A stretch of DNA of 64,000 nucleotides from Methanosarcina mazei S-6 (lineage in GTDB: Archaea; Halobacteriota; Methanosarcinia; Methanosarcinales; Methanosarcinaceae), in assembly GCF_000970205.1 (NCBI RefSeq), contig NZ_CP009512.1:3534001-3598000 (forward strand). The letters are read 5' to 3'. The notes below the pieces were generated by a model. It had not been told where the DNA came from. It did not search any database and saw nothing but the letters and a program-made list of their open reading frames with translations. Every line of letters begins with the position of its first letter. Positions within the stretch are counted from its first letter, which is position 1. This document shows positions 1 through 8,609 of the stretch, one piece after another. Made by a program: the position numbers and the translations under genes.

Positions 1-35
1 GGAGGATTTGACAGGACGGAGTGAGGACTGCTTGG

Positions 36-179
36 ATGAGCTGTGAAGAAGTTCGAGATTTCTGGCAGGTTATGGCAGACTAGCCCATTTTTCAGCCTGC
101 CAGCTGGGAGCACAGCGAAAATATGTTTTTTCCGGTGGAAGTGTACCACGTCACTCGTTGCGACTGGTAGACTAAGTAA
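36..179 (+). pseudogene. possible gene remnant with two in-frame amber codons
   Basis: From the ATG at 36 a frame runs to TAA at 177-179 if TAG at 81-83 and TAG at 168-170 are read through. The peptide is rich in Trp, Glu and Phe, and the codon choice between the stops looks protein-like. I do not recognise the family. A perfect 8-bp inverted repeat, CTGGCAGG at 62-69 and CCTGCCAG at 96-103, lies inside it. In the same frame there is a stop at 9-11, so at most a short fragment exists. It may be a decayed mobile-element end or chance. Confidence 0.15.
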
Positions 180-186
180 TTATTGT

Positions 187-1194
187 TTAAACCCAAAAAT
201 CTTCGGATCCAATTTTAGGAGTTATTGGTTCGTCTGCATTATCTATTTCGCCTTCTAATGTATTGTTTGTGCTGTTAAAACCATAGGTTACTTTAATTTC
301 AGTATTTAAACCTCCAGTGTTACCTTGCAATGTGTTATTTTGAGAATGATAAATTATAACTGAAAACGAATATCCACCTTTTACAATAATGTTATTAAGA
401 ACTTTATTATTATTTGAATTAATAAGACTGAGGCTGAAATAGTTATCCAGAATCGAGTTATTATTTAGCTCATTGTTAGAAGAATTAGTAAGGTTTATAC
501 CCTCCCAGTATTTTAATATAGTATTATTTATTAACCTGTTATTATTTGAATCTTCTAAACAAATTCCTCCTATTCCTCCTCCTCCATTATCTAATTTGGC
601 AATTAGTCCAAAACAGGAGAAATTATTGTTACTTACTTGGTTATTAGTAGAATTGTTTAAATAAATTCCAAAAAAGTTGTCATTTATTTCATTATTATCT
701 TGAGTATTTCTGTTTGAATTATTAATGTAAATGCCATACATATTATAACTTAATTTATTTCCAGTTATGTTACAACCAGACCCACTACAATAGATGCCAG
801 ATTTATTCTGTGATCCAGTTATATTAAAGCCACTAACCGTTACGTTGTTTGCAGTAATCTTAAATACATCTCTCTCTGGGTCTGCAGCCTGAATTATCGC
901 GTTTTCATGCTTCCTTTCCTTCGAGATTATACTCAGAGGTTTATCGATAGCCAAATTTTCTTTATATAATCCCGAGTAAACAGTAACAGTACCACCGGAA
1001 CAAACATTGTCTATTGCCTGTTGTATTGAATCTCCCGAATGTACATCAATATTTATCGAGCTATTGTTAATATTTTCAAAAGATTTTTGGGGATATATGC
1101 AATTACCATTTGTATTGAAAATATATAGCATTGAAGCAAAAAAAATTAACAATAAGACGAATGTTAGTTTTATATTGATTTTTTTAAGTGGCAT
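187..1194 (-). CDS. secreted right-handed beta-helix (NosD-like) repeat protein
   Basis: About 335 residues from the ATG at 1194, which I prefer over in-frame starts that would run into the upstream gene. The N-terminus has Lys residues followed by a hydrophobic stretch, so a signal peptide or anchor is likely. The body is a ladder of short Asn-rich repeats (NNS, NNN, GIYINNS-like turns) typical of PbH1/NosD parallel beta-helix domains. An N-terminal segment around GDSIQQAID and SGLYKENL resembles the first coils of periplasmic copper-binding NosD-like proteins. Such proteins in methanogens are extracellular and probably bind carbohydrate or other surface components. It starts 32 bp after the stop of the C39-like protease on the same strand, so the two are probably co-transcribed and both exported. 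Confidence 0.75.
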   Translation of the reverse strand: MPLKKINIKLTFVLLLIFFASMLYIFNTNGNCIYPQKSFENINNSSINIDVHSGDSIQQAIDNVCSGGTVTVYSGLYKENLAIDKPLSIISKERKHENAIIQAADPERDVFKITANNVTVSGFNITGSQNKSGIYCSGSGCNITGNKLSYNMYGIYINNSNRNTQDNNEINDNFFGIYLNNSTNNQVSNNNFSCFGLIAKLDNGGGGIGGICLEDSNNNRLINNTILKYWEGINLTNSSNNELNNNSILDNYFSLSLINSNNNKVLNNIIVKGGYSFSVIIYHSQNNTLQGNTGGLNTEIKVTYGFNSTNNTLEGEIDNADEPITPKIGSEDFWV

Positions 1195-1226
1195 AATTAT
1201 CTCTTCTTTCAAAAATAAATGGGTGA

Positions 1227-2501
1227 TTAAGGTCTCACCCATGTTGCTGTTGAACTGTTCCAATTTCCAAAAGTAATGTAATGTTCACTTGAATCCCATC
1301 CATCATGAAGGTAAGCATAAACAGTTGTACCCGAGATACCATAACCTACACATGTAACAGAATGGTTTTTATATGCACCAGTATGTCCGCTTCCAACCCC
1401 GCCACCTTGCATACTCAAGACAAATGGTCTAGTGGTATTAATTTCTGACATGAGTTCAGATTTAGTCAAGGTATAGTCATTTACAGAATTAAAGTTCGAA
1501 TATCCATGATTATCACAAACTGTATTTATACCATCATCAATTTTGGACACGGATGTACTATAGTTATAAGTTCCCATCGCTGTTGCTAACTCCGACATTA
1601 GTGTGTTACCAGTTGGAAAGTTTGGATATCCATTCCCGTCCCAATACCCCAGAACCATACCACCCGCAGTTGGAGCGCAGCCATAAGTAAGCGCGAGATA
1701 ATAAGGAACACCAGATATTTTTTTATAATAACCAACCGCTTGAGTTGAGTAAGTACTTTCTGTACTTGATACTGTTCCTATCTCATCACTTTCCTCTACC
1801 ACTTGGTCTTCTAAATAATTCCATGCTTCTTCGATTTCATCACTGTTAACAGTTTCTACTTTAACAGTTTTTACTTTATCTTTGCTGGTGTTAGAAACAT
1901 TTTCAGCACACTCGATATTTGATGTAACGAGATCTACAACAACTTTCTTTTTATTTCCGTTTTTACTATCTAGAAGACTGTATTGAGTATAGTAGAATGT
2001 TGCACCTTCATAGACAGGCACACTTTCCTCAACATTCAGTTTATTTTTGTTTGCATAGTTTTCTACTTCGTTTTCTGATTTCTCGACCATTGTAGAGATT
2101 TTAGTTGGGAGTTGCCCCTTTGAGAATTCAAGGATTGGATATTTATCTTTCGTGGCAGATGTAATTATGTAGCCATCATATTCGCTATTTTTCATCACGT
2201 CAAAGGAATATGCTGTGATATTTCCTTCCAAGTCATAAAATGTAATGTCAGGCTCAACAACTGCATTCTCCCATCCCGATAACTCAGGTATTGTTCCAGA
2301 AAGTTCTACCAGATAAAAAGCTGCAATTTCTTTTGCCATATCTATACTCAGGGTTGTAGATGTTTGTTCGTTGATACTTACTGGGAGTTCATTTGTCTCT
2401 GCATAGGCAATAGAACATGAACTTATTAATAAAATTCCCATAAGTATTATAGTTCGTGTTAATTTACTCGTATTAGATAATATTCTGCTTCTTGCTTTCA
2501 T
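1227..2501 (-). CDS. secreted C39-like cysteine protease with propeptide-like N-terminus
   Basis: 424 residues. A signal peptide is visible (positive N-terminus, hydrophobic stretch, cleavage near AYAET). Residues of roughly 45-240 resemble the inhibitory propeptide part of streptopain-like or C39-like enzymes. The C-terminal domain carries a cysteine motif (YGCAPTAGGMVLGYW), a His motif (NHSVTCVGYG) and an Asp motif (LHDGWD), matching the Cys-His-Asp order of the peptidase C39-like superfamily. The start is supported by the purine-rich AAGGTGG just upstream. The predicted role is an extracellular protease or peptidoglycan-like amidase; the substrate is unknown. The beta-helix gene follows on the same strand. 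Confidence 0.75.
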   Translation of the reverse strand: MKARSRILSNTSKLTRTIILMGILLISSCSIAYAETNELPVSINEQTSTTLSIDMAKEIAAFYLVELSGTIPELSGWENAVVEPDITFYDLEGNITAYSFDVMKNSEYDGYIITSATKDKYPILEFSKGQLPTKISTMVEKSENEVENYANKNKLNVEESVPVYEGATFYYTQYSLLDSKNGNKKKVVVDLVTSNIECAENVSNTSKDKVKTVKVETVNSDEIEEAWNYLEDQVVEESDEIGTVSSTESTYSTQAVGYYKKISGVPYYLALTYGCAPTAGGMVLGYWDGNGYPNFPTGNTLMSELATAMGTYNYSTSVSKIDDGINTVCDNHGYSNFNSVNDYTLTKSELMSEINTTRPFVLSMQGGGVGSGHTGAYKNHSVTCVGYGISGTTVYAYLHDGWDSSEHYITFGNWNSSTATWVRP

Positions 2502-3192
2502 TTCTTTCCACCTTATTTATATTCACGGAAAGGCAAGAATCAGCAAACTTTAATAGTCATGAAGTAGCATATTTCTTGCCTTCGGGTATGTGGGGTTCGG
2601 TAGAGTTTGAGACCTGTATTGAACCCCGCATAACATTCACACTTTGTGATTTTTTAGTTATTCATTATATAGTTTCTGTCCATGCTCTCAAACAATCAGC
2701 TGGCAGAAATATTTACAGATTTGTATATAGATCTGGAATGAATGCATGAAAATTAGTCGAGAGTTTGCACAAAAACTATATAAAGATCAGATAATAGATT
2801 GTTACTTTTATCGTTTTTTAACATACTTTATGCACAATATTAAATACTACATATAGTGTTTTCCAACAAAATTCACTTAAATATTGCACGAAAATAGCAT
2901 TTTTGACGTTTTGATCCTTAGCCAAATCCAAATGTAGATTGTATGTGTACACAAAGATCTGGAAAAATAATTAAAATGTTTATCCCTCAATTAGCCATTA
3001 AGTTTAACCCTTCCAGATAAATTTCACAGCGTAGTCTAATATATAAGGGAAATGAATAAGACCTCTTCATATTTTAATGAAGAATCATAAAGAAATAAAT
3101 AGAAAATCATACTGAAAAGGATAGCAAAATATATTAAAACAAGAATATTATAAAATATTTGAAATAATACAACCGGATGGAAAATAACCGGC
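2502..3192. other. AT-rich intergenic region with two inverted repeats and TATA-like boxes
   Basis: No convincing gene. It holds two inverted repeats: GGCAAGAA at 2532-2539 with TTCTTGCC at 2573-2580, and GGGGTTC at 2592-2598 with GAACCCC at 2621-2627. TATA-like boxes on the + strand lie at 2776-2785 (CTATATAAAG) and 3039-3047 (ATATATAAG); the second would give the ferredoxin gene a leader of about 120 nt. The rest is AT-rich and without visible structure. Confidence 0.4.
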
Positions 3193-3390
3193 ATGAAAAT
3201 TTATATTGATGAAGAAAAATGTACAGGTTGCGGAGCATGTAAGGCTGCATGCCCTAAAGGCCCGAGGGTTTACTCCATTGAAGAAAAAAAAGGTAAAAAG
3301 GTCTGTGTTGTAAAGGACCCTTCTTACTGTCTGGGGTGCAGGATGTGCACGACTGTCTGCATGGCAGATGCAATTACCCTTGAAAACTAA
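3193..3390 (+). CDS. small 2[4Fe-4S] ferredoxin
   Basis: 65 residues with two cluster motifs: CTGCGACKAACPKGP near the N-terminus and CLGCRMCTTVC near the C-terminus. The first motif is the classical CxxCxxCxxxCP. The protein is a cytoplasmic electron carrier of the bacterial-type ferredoxin fold; its redox partner cannot be read from the neighbourhood. A weak GGATGG-type ribosome binding site precedes the ATG. The TrmJ-like gene begins 9 bp after the stop, so the two may be co-transcribed. Confidence 0.88.
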   Translation: MKIYIDEEKCTGCGACKAACPKGPRVYSIEEKKGKKVCVVKDPSYCLGCRMCTTVCMADAITLEN

Positions 3391-3399
3391 TTCTAAAAA

Positions 3400-4179
3400 A
3401 TGCGTTCAGGATTGAGAAATTTGTCATTAAATATTCGAGTAGTGCTTGTAGAACCCATGTACCAGGGAAATGTCGGATCTGTTGCAAGAGCCATGAAAAA
3501 CTTCGGATACTCCGACCTTGTCCTGATGAACCCCTGCGAACTTGAAGGGCAGGCAAGGGCAATGTCTTCTCATGCCAGGGACGTGCTTGAAGGGGCAAGG
3601 ATCGTTTCAACCCTTGAAGAAGCCGTAAAAGGTGCAGACCTGCTTATAGGGACTACAGGAGTCTCAAGCCTGAAAACCGGAGAACATATACGCCTCCCTC
3701 TTTATACTGTAAAAGAGGTCAGAGAAAAACTTAAAGGATGCAGCGGCACTATTGCACTCCTTTTCGGGCGTGAGGACAACGGCTTCAGCAATGACGAACT
3801 GAAAGGATTTGATATGCTTGTCACGGTCCCAACTTCGGAAATATATCCGATTATGAACCTTTCCCACGCAGTTGCAATCGTGCTTTACGAGCTATCCGGA
3901 CTCGAAGGAGGAAGCAATCCTCTTGCAGACGGCTTTGACCTCCAGCTCCTTTACGGGCATCTGGACGAGCTGCTTGAAGAAATAGATTATCCGGCTCACA
4001 AAAAAGACAAAACTTCCCTGATGCTGAGGAGGATATTAGGAAGGGCAGGGCTGACTCCGAGAGAAGTACAGACTCTCAGGGGCATAATAAGGAAAAGCGA
4101 GAGAAAAATGAGGCTTGCGTCAGGAGTTGAAACCCTGCAAAAAATAGAAGATCCGGGAAGCATAGAAAAGTTCATATGA
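3400..4179 (+). CDS. TrmJ-type tRNA 2'-O-methyltransferase (SPOUT)
   Basis: 259 residues. The N-terminal half is a SpoU/TrmH-type domain: the motif after VVLVEPMYQGNVGSVARAMK (substrate loop with N and R) and the knot motifs FGREDNGFSNDE and PIMNLSHAVAIVLYE (SAM pocket) are clear. The C-terminal 80 residues are helical, as in TrmJ, and serve dimerisation and tRNA binding. Archaeal TrmJ methylates the 2'-OH of nucleotide 32 in the tRNA anticodon loop. I assign the family with confidence and the exact position by analogy only. No good ribosome binding site precedes the ATG at 3400. A T-rich stretch at about 4208-4225 may end transcription. Confidence 0.85.
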   Translation: MRSGLRNLSLNIRVVLVEPMYQGNVGSVARAMKNFGYSDLVLMNPCELEGQARAMSSHARDVLEGARIVSTLEEAVKGADLLIGTTGVSSLKTGEHIRLPLYTVKEVREKLKGCSGTIALLFGREDNGFSNDELKGFDMLVTVPTSEIYPIMNLSHAVAIVLYELSGLEGGSNPLADGFDLQLLYGHLDELLEEIDYPAHKKDKTSLMLRRILGRAGLTPREVQTLRGIIRKSERKMRLASGVETLQKIEDPGSIEKFI

Positions 4180-4305
4180 TAATAAGCTGTCTTATCAGAA
4201 CCTATTATATCTTATACGTTTTTTTACTTTTTTAAAATCGTTTTCATGTAAAAACAACCTGATCGAAGATAGAAATTTTCATAAAAGCCAACTTTTGAGA
4301 ATGTT

Positions 4306-6411
4306 ATGACTGAAACAGAAAGCAAATGGGACGAGAAATTAAAGAGATTCTTTAAAGATTATTACTGGAATGAAATCCTTCAGCTGGCAAACGAATACCC
4401 GGACCAGCGTAGCCTTGCAGTTGATTTCACGGATATAGAAAAATTTGACAGGGATCTTTCAAGGGAATTTCTTGAGCATCCCGGAGAACTTATATCCGCA
4501 GCTGAAGCCGCTCTGAAAGAAATTGACCTGCCTGTAGAAAAGAACCTTGAGCAGGCCCATGTAAGGGTCATAAAAATTCCTAACAGGATTCCTATCAGGG
4601 AACTGAGAAGCAAACACCTCACACGTTTTGTTGCTATCGAGGGCATGATAAGAAAGGCAACAGAGGTCAGGCCAAGGATCACAAAAGCTGCCTTCCAGTG
4701 TTTAAGATGTGGGCACCTGACCATAGTGGAGCAGAACAGTTTCAAGTTCGAAGAGCCTTTTGCAGGATGTGAAGAGGAGACCTGCGGGAAGAAAGGGCCA
4801 TTCAAGGTTTCAATTGAAGATTCAACTTTTATCGATGCCCAGAAACTACAGATCCAGGAGTCCCCGGAAAACCTGAAAGGAGGGTCGCAACCCCAGAGCC
4901 TGGAAGTGGACTCTGAAGATGACCTTACGGGGAATGTTACTCCGGGGGACCGTGTTATAATCAACGGAGTCCTGAAGTCAAGGCAGCGCACCCTCAAGGA
5001 CGGGAAATCCACTTTCTACGACCTTATACTGGAAGCGAATTCCATCGAGCGCCTGGACAAAGATTATGATGAGCTTGAAATATCTGCCGAAGAAGAGGAA
5101 CAGATCCTTGAGCTTTCCCGTGACCCGGCAATTTATGAAAAAATCATAAGCTCCATTGCGCCCTCTATTTACGGATACGAGGATATCAAAGAAGCCCTTG
5201 CACTCCAGTTATTTTCAGGGGTTGTGAAGAACCTTCCTGACGGCTCGAGGACGAGGGGCGATATCCACATGATGCTTGTAGGTGACCCCGGAATTGCAAA
5301 AAGCCAGCTTCTCCGTTATGTTGTCAAACTATCTCCAAGAGGCGTCTTTGCTTCAGGGAGGAGCGCGTCTGCGAGCGGTTTGACTGCGGCTGCCGTAAAA
5401 GACGACATGAACGACGGCAGGTGGACGATAGAAGGCGGAGCACTTGTCATGGCTGATATGGGAGTTGCTGCAGTTGACGAAATGGACAAGATGAGGACAG
5501 AGGACAAGAGTGCCCTCCACGAGGCAATGGAACAGCAGACCATAAGCATAGCCAAAGCAGGGATTATTGCAACTTTAAAGTCCAGGTGTGCCCTTCTTGG
5601 AGCTGCAAATCCGAAATACGGCCGCTTTGACCGGTATGAAGGGCTTGCAGATCAAATAAATATGCCTCCGGCTCTGCTTTCTCGTTTCGACCTGATCTTC
5701 GTTTTGCTCGATACCCCAAACCATTCCCTGGACAGCAGGATAGCAAACCACATTCTGCAGTCGCATTATGCGGGAGAACTCTCCGAGCAAAGGCAAAAAC
5801 TTCCAGGGTCTACAATTTCTGAAGAATTTGTTGATGCTGAAATGGAAATAATTGAGCCTGTTATTGCACCGGAATTTATGCGGAAGTATATCGCATTTGC
5901 ACGAAAAAATGTTTATCCGGTAATGGAAGAAGATACAAGACATCACCTTATTAACTTTTATACGGACCTCAGGAGAAGCGGAGAAGGCAAGAATACGCCC
6001 GTGCCCGTAACAGCCAGGCAGCTCGAAGCGCTGGTTCGCCTCTCCGAAGCCAGTGCACGTGTCCGCCTCAGTAATATAGTCACCCTTGAGGACGCAAAAC
6101 GGACCATCAGAATAGTAATGAACTGCCTTAAAAACGTAGGAGTCGATCCAGAAACAGGAGCTCTTGACGCAGACATACTTGCTTCGGGTACAAGCATGAG
6201 CCAGAGGAATAAAATAAAACTCCTCAAAGACATAATAAAAAAAGTCAGTGATAGACACCCGGGTTCCAAAGCTCCTCTTGAAGAGGTCTATGCAGAGGCT
6301 GAAAGCGAGCACGGCATAGATAGAGGACATGCAGAGGAATACATAAAGAAGATGAAACAGAGAGGCGACATTCTTTCTCCGGACCAGACCCATATCAGGC
6401 TCATTAATTAA
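4306..6411 (+). CDS. mcm: replicative DNA helicase MCM
   Basis: 701 residues, the usual size for archaeal MCM, which unwinds DNA as a hexamer at the replication fork. The N-terminal domain has a zinc motif (CLRCG at about residue 133, then two further Cys near 155-160). The AAA+ core shows Walker A GDPGIAKSQ near residue 326, Walker B VDEMDKM near 390, and the arginine-finger segment LLSRFDLIF near 457. The last 80 residues form a winged helix. The window also encodes GINS, primase and clamp-loader genes, but not next to this one. Upstream, 4200-4305 is AT-rich, with a poor ribosome binding site. Confidence 0.97.
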   Translation: MTETESKWDEKLKRFFKDYYWNEILQLANEYPDQRSLAVDFTDIEKFDRDLSREFLEHPGELISAAEAALKEIDLPVEKNLEQAHVRVIKIPNRIPIRELRSKHLTRFVAIEGMIRKATEVRPRITKAAFQCLRCGHLTIVEQNSFKFEEPFAGCEEETCGKKGPFKVSIEDSTFIDAQKLQIQESPENLKGGSQPQSLEVDSEDDLTGNVTPGDRVIINGVLKSRQRTLKDGKSTFYDLILEANSIERLDKDYDELEISAEEEEQILELSRDPAIYEKIISSIAPSIYGYEDIKEALALQLFSGVVKNLPDGSRTRGDIHMMLVGDPGIAKSQLLRYVVKLSPRGVFASGRSASASGLTAAAVKDDMNDGRWTIEGGALVMADMGVAAVDEMDKMRTEDKSALHEAMEQQTISIAKAGIIATLKSRCALLGAANPKYGRFDRYEGLADQINMPPALLSRFDLIFVLLDTPNHSLDSRIANHILQSHYAGELSEQRQKLPGSTISEEFVDAEMEIIEPVIAPEFMRKYIAFARKNVYPVMEEDTRHHLINFYTDLRRSGEGKNTPVPVTARQLEALVRLSEASARVRLSNIVTLEDAKRTIRIVMNCLKNVGVDPETGALDADILASGTSMSQRNKIKLLKDIIKKVSDRHPGSKAPLEEVYAEAESEHGIDRGHAEEYIKKMKQRGDILSPDQTHIRLIN

Positions 6412-6557
6412 GTCAAAAAACAGCGGATTCTCGCAACTGAAACTGTTACTGTACACCAGGAAGCTCCCGAAGGAAAAAACAGTGTACCCGCAAACAAAAT
6501 AATGATGGTTAAGCTGTAAATACTAAAAGGGCGAAATAGTATTCAAAAAGGGGAAAT

Positions 6558-6848
6558 ATGTATCTAAAGATCTATAAAAATGGAGAGCACGTGCTTGTTG
6601 CAGCCTGTGATGAGGAGGTGCTCGGAAAAACCCTGAAACATGGCAATACTATGGTAGAAATAAACAGAGCTTTCTATGAAGGAGAGCCTGTATCTGAGGA
6701 AGAACTGGAAAAAGCTCTGGAAGAAGCTACCACTGCAAACCTTTTCGGGGAAAAAACGATTAAATGCGCTATTAAATGCGGGCTTATCGATCCGGACTCT
6801 GTGATCGTTATAGACTGCGTACCTCATGCCCAGGTGTTTAGAGTTTAA
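6558..6848 (+). CDS. DUF424 family protein
   Basis: 96 residues, matching the size and sequence style of the archaeal DUF424 family: an N-terminal YLKIYKNGEHVLVAACDEEVLGKT segment in short form, a central FYEG segment, and a hydrophobic C-terminal strand ending HAQVFRV. The function is unknown; the family is widespread in archaea, often near translation or information-processing genes. An AAGGGGAAAT ribosome binding site lies just before the ATG. The gene lies 146 bp after mcm on the same strand. Confidence 0.75.
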   Translation: MYLKIYKNGEHVLVAACDEEVLGKTLKHGNTMVEINRAFYEGEPVSEEELEKALEEATTANLFGEKTIKCAIKCGLIDPDSVIVIDCVPHAQVFRV

Positions 6849-6978
6849 AAAGCCTTGTGACATTTAAACAGGTACTTTAACTGTTAAGAGGGTGGGCAGT
6901 CCCGGTTGAAGTCTCCGGACAGCTCTACCAGTCCAAATAAAAAAAGCCTATAAAAAGAAACTACAGAATCGTGATACT

Positions 6979-7602
6979 GTGAGCGGAAACATTGAAGAAG
7001 CCGGGATCAGAATACTGCCAGAAGGGGAACTGATCTCCAGGGTTGTAGAAAAACATAAAAAGTTTCTGGAAGAATATCGGAAAGAATTTGAAGAACTGGA
7101 CAGCAAGCTGAGCCAGTTTGAAGAAGATGCAAAAAATGCAAAGATTTCCAGAACCCGGATAGCAGAGCGAAAAGAAGTCCTGAAGGAAAAGAGACAGCAG
7201 TTTTATCATCAGGTAGAAGGACTGCTCGAAAAGGATCTCTTCCCGAAGCTGGACCCTGTAACTGCTGATAAAATAAAGGAAGACATTAAAAAACTCAAAG
7301 GACAGATCGAACCCGAAGAAGAACAGGATCTTAAGAACTCTTTTATGAAAAACCTGGGCGAACTTATCAAAGAGAAAGAGACAGGAGAAAGCCTTCTCCA
7401 GCAGGTCAACGCCAGATTGGACGAAGCCGGCAGCTCAAATATTGAGCTGAAGGAAATAAAAGAGTCTGAAAAACAGCTTGAAGAGGATGATGGAAGCAAA
7501 AGCAGCGAAATTTCCAAAAGCAAACCCCAGCACAAATGGCTCAGCACTAAAATAAAAAGTCATGAAGAAGCCCTGAGTTACTGGGAAAAACAAAAAGCAT
7601 GA
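6979..7602 (+). CDS. coiled-coil protein, partner of the next coiled-coil gene
   Basis: 207 residues from a GTG start. Almost the whole chain is charged and helical with heptad-like spacing (EEYRKEFEELDSKL and similar), so a long coiled coil is likely; no enzymatic motif or membrane segment is visible. A degenerate acidic, Ser-rich linker lies near residue 160-175. It ends 30 bp before a second coiled-coil gene on the same strand, suggesting that the two are co-expressed and may form a hetero-oligomer. Function unknown. Confidence 0.7.
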   Translation: MSGNIEEAGIRILPEGELISRVVEKHKKFLEEYRKEFEELDSKLSQFEEDAKNAKISRTRIAERKEVLKEKRQQFYHQVEGLLEKDLFPKLDPVTADKIKEDIKKLKGQIEPEEEQDLKNSFMKNLGELIKEKETGESLLQQVNARLDEAGSSNIELKEIKESEKQLEEDDGSKSSEISKSKPQHKWLSTKIKSHEEALSYWEKQKA

Positions 7603-7632
7603 ATTGTTTCGGAAACACGTGGGTGGTAAGAC

Positions 7633-8595
7633 ATGAACAACGACGTTTCAACAGCAGAAACTGCAACGGCCGACCTTTCAAACCTTAATGAACGGGAGCT
7701 CAAGGGCAAGGTTAACGAGCTCAGGAGCAGGATAGAGAAAAGCGAAAGGCAATTGGCTTCGATTTTCAAGGATCTGAAAATAAACAGAACCGATATTGAC
7801 GAACTTAAAGCAAAGAGAGACACTCTGAACCAGCAGGTAAAGGAAAGGGTTGCAAAAGCGCAGGCACTTAGAGACCGCCGGGATGAAATAAATAAACAAA
7901 TTGGGGAATACAAAGAGAAGAGAAGCGGGATCAATTCCAAAACCCAGGAACTTTTTTCAGGGATTGCGGAGCTCAAAGAGAAGCGTGATGAATGTAATAA
8001 ACTATCCCATGGAAGTGTTGAATCCCTTTCAAAAGCTTATGAAGCTGAACTTGACGCCCTGTTTAATAAAGAACTCCCCCTTGCAGTTGAGATAAAAATA
8101 ATGCAGAAGCTGGATGACCTGAGTAAACGCCTTGATGCCGCAACGAAGGCTAACGAGCTTCATTCGCAGATCCAGGAGAGTTATAAGGAATCCAAAGGTA
8201 TTCATAAAGAAGGGGACGAGTTCCACGAAAAAATCCAGGCACTTTCGGATGAGTCTCAGGCGTGCCACCTGGAAATGCTTGAAAATTTTAAGGCAGCAGA
8301 TGAGATCCGAAAAGAAGCAAATATGTACCATGCCCAGCTTACCGACAAAATTGCAAATATAAATTCCATTAAAGAAAAAATCGACCCCCTCAAGAACAAT
8401 ATTGCTAACAGTCGGAAAGAACTTTCATTATATCTCGATAAATTAAAAGATCTCCAGTTAACAAAAGATGAGCACAAAGTAAGCCAGAAACACAGCGATG
8501 CACGTGAAAAGCTTCAGAAAAATGCTCGCCTCAGCCTGGAAGACCTCAAACTCCTTATAGAAAAAGGAGACGTAAAATTCTCCACAAATGAATAA
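7633..8595 (+). CDS. archaeal coiled-coil protein (COG1340-like)
   Basis: 320 residues, nearly all predicted coiled coil (ELKAKRDTLNQQVKERV and related heptads). It resembles the conserved archaeal coiled-coil family sometimes misannotated as phosphoserine phosphatase; no HAD motif is present, so I reject that name. A GGGTGG ribosome binding site lies 6-10 nt before the ATG. An IS66-type element sits at its end: the 8-bp target duplication starts at the second base of the TAA stop, so the insertion left the reading frame intact. The original downstream sequence continues at 10131. Confidence 0.75.
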   Translation: MNNDVSTAETATADLSNLNERELKGKVNELRSRIEKSERQLASIFKDLKINRTDIDELKAKRDTLNQQVKERVAKAQALRDRRDEINKQIGEYKEKRSGINSKTQELFSGIAELKEKRDECNKLSHGSVESLSKAYEAELDALFNKELPLAVEIKIMQKLDDLSKRLDAATKANELHSQIQESYKESKGIHKEGDEFHEKIQALSDESQACHLEMLENFKAADEIRKEANMYHAQLTDKIANINSIKEKIDPLKNNIANSRKELSLYLDKLKDLQLTKDEHKVSQKHSDAREKLQKNARLSLEDLKLLIEKGDVKFSTNE

Positions 8596-8609
8596 GAATT
8601 GGTAACTGC

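Noticed and set aside
43-258. 71-codon frame at the window start
   Set aside because: Overlaps the end of the beta-helix gene and has no coding signals of its own.
7633-8595. Phosphoserine phosphatase name used for this family
   Set aside because: No HAD-type DxDx motif; the chain is coiled coil throughout.
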